Shown piece by piece: positions 36,621 to 37,836 of a DNA stretch of 37,836 bases. Position 1 is the stretch's first letter. Each line of letters opens with the position of its first letter. This DNA comes from Priapulus caudatus (taxonomy: Eukaryota; Priapulida; Priapulimorpha; Priapulimorphida; Priapulidae), in contig NW_014577258.1 in the NCBI RefSeq assembly GCF_000485595.1, positions 158,619-196,454 of the forward strand, written 5' to 3'. Made by a program: the position numbers and the translations under genes. Below the pieces are notes generated by a model. That model was not told the origin of the DNA. It did not search any database and saw only the letters and a program-made list of their open reading frames with translations.

Positions 36621-37836
36621 CTGAAAGCAAATAAATTGAACATATATGGGCAACAATATGGGACACACACACACGGTGCGCCATGCAATTCACAAGTAAA
36701 CCACTACTATTATAGGCAACCCACAAACTGTGAAAGCCTTGCAGACCAACCTAGCTCACGTGCGCAAATTCTAGGTCAGTAATGTCACTTGAGCTAGGTT
36801 TTACTCACACTTTTCAATGCGCTGCACAATATTTTCTTATTTCAGCGCCAAAGTAGTTTCACAGTGGAAAAACCCGACCCCGACATGTGTATTCAAAGTT
36901 ATGCCACTTTTTTACTCCAATTTCCTAGTGTTTTTACTAGTTGAAGAAAATAAATCTTGCAAACGCACAGATAAAATATAATATGCCAATAAATATTTAA
37001 ATATGTCGTGGGTGCACCTGTAGTAAACGTTGATCTGCACCGTAACTAAATTGCCCATAACTGTTAGTCGGTCTTTCATTCAGGCTGCTTAGGAACAATA
37101 AATAAACAACCTCTTTACATATATTCCTACAGGACAATACCTGGAAGTAAAAGACCTGGTTTATGTTCTAATAAACCATTCCAAAGTCTCTAACTTATAG
37201 TCCCTATATGCCACGTGTGTGAACCTAGAGACAAATCAGTTTTACTGGCCAAGTAGTACATGGATACCTATAAATAGAACTGTAGACCTATTATGAGTAA
37301 TAAATGCATGACAGGTTCAACAATCTAAGTCTAATAATAAGAGTGACTACACTGTCACTACAGTAATGTTTCGGCTGCTTTCAACTAACAAGTGCCGGGC
37401 CAGCTGCTTTCAAGTACTTCAAAATTACCTCAGTAGTGGAATGGCAACTTTTTCTATGCACGTTTTTTCCGGTTCACCGTAACATTGTTATTTTGACGGG
37501 TAGACCGTGAAAACGCAGCACGTGCGGAACACATGTGCGAGCAGGCACGCACATAATGATGACTTCATCGTTACACAGTGCTGGTTGTCATGTCTGGCTG
37601 ACTCACGCGAGTGGGGAGTGCCTCCTACAAAGCTGTGCTAGTTTGATTCCGTGACTAACTGGCACTGTAGCAACAGCTATAGCAATTGCAACCATTATTA
37701 CGTCCACACTCTAGTCTCAAACTCACTTTGTACACCAAATGGCTATTTGAACTGTATACACTGATTGTGCTGTTCACAGCAGTTGTTTAGATTTAATACA
37801 AAATTGAATACTGAGCCCTATGAAACAAACTATCAC
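36621..37836. other. Upstream myosin sequence, no exon recognised
   Basis: The exon encoding the ~30 residues before RFEKGRIYT should lie upstream on the minus strand, but no candidate was recognised. No promoter motif is convincing. Confidence 0.5.

Overview
The window is animal nuclear DNA. It holds long GT-AG introns, dense micro- and minisatellites, small terminal-inverted-repeat transposons, one 10-N assembly gap (26075-26084) and exons of two widely conserved animal genes. There are no bacterial-style operons. I cannot place it below Metazoa from sequence alone; the intron sizes and repeat content suggest a marine invertebrate, which is inference.

Layout. (1) Positions 1-11438, minus strand: three consecutive exons (11338-11438, 7085-7204, 2213-2363) of a PPP1R37-like (LRRC68) leucine-rich-repeat regulator of protein phosphatase 1. 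The rest of the repeat domain lies to the left of base 1, and the N-terminal exons were not found. Introns carry (GAT/GAC)n and (CTG/CTA)n trinucleotide arrays and a 26-bp satellite at 4560-6013. (2) 11.5-18.2 kb: gene-poor, with two copies of a ~450-bp dispersed element carrying a tRNA-Met-like Pol III region, a terminal-inverted-repeat element and compound microsatellites. (3) 18.28-20.97 kb, plus strand: a promoter-like segment (CCAAT and GC boxes) and three phase-compatible exons of a small secreted cysteine-rich protein whose signal peptide is split by an intron. (4) 22755-36620, minus strand: ten exons, one cut by the N gap, covering most of the motor domain of a class I myosin of the MYO1D/MYO1G type. 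The first exon and the whole neck and tail were not found.

The exons of each gene join in phase and read without interruption, except where the gap removes about 33 codons of the myosin. PPP1R37 and the myosin are both on the minus strand; the secreted-protein gene runs the other way between them. No functional link among the three is visible.

The most striking structure is repeated tandem duplication across exon-intron boundaries. A 22-bp minisatellite multiplies the splice acceptor of a PPP1R37 exon. A 92-bp triplication multiplies the acceptor of myosin exon f. A 97-bp-offset duplication copies the start of the secreted-protein exon 3. A 197-bp-offset duplication copies the donor half of myosin exon h. 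A degraded copy of the start of myosin exon j lies in the intron before it. Other notable items are a family of short hairpin elements with ATATCAGG(G/A)GT termini, a hAT-like element with a perfect 8-bp target duplication, and a Harbinger-like element with a TAA duplication.
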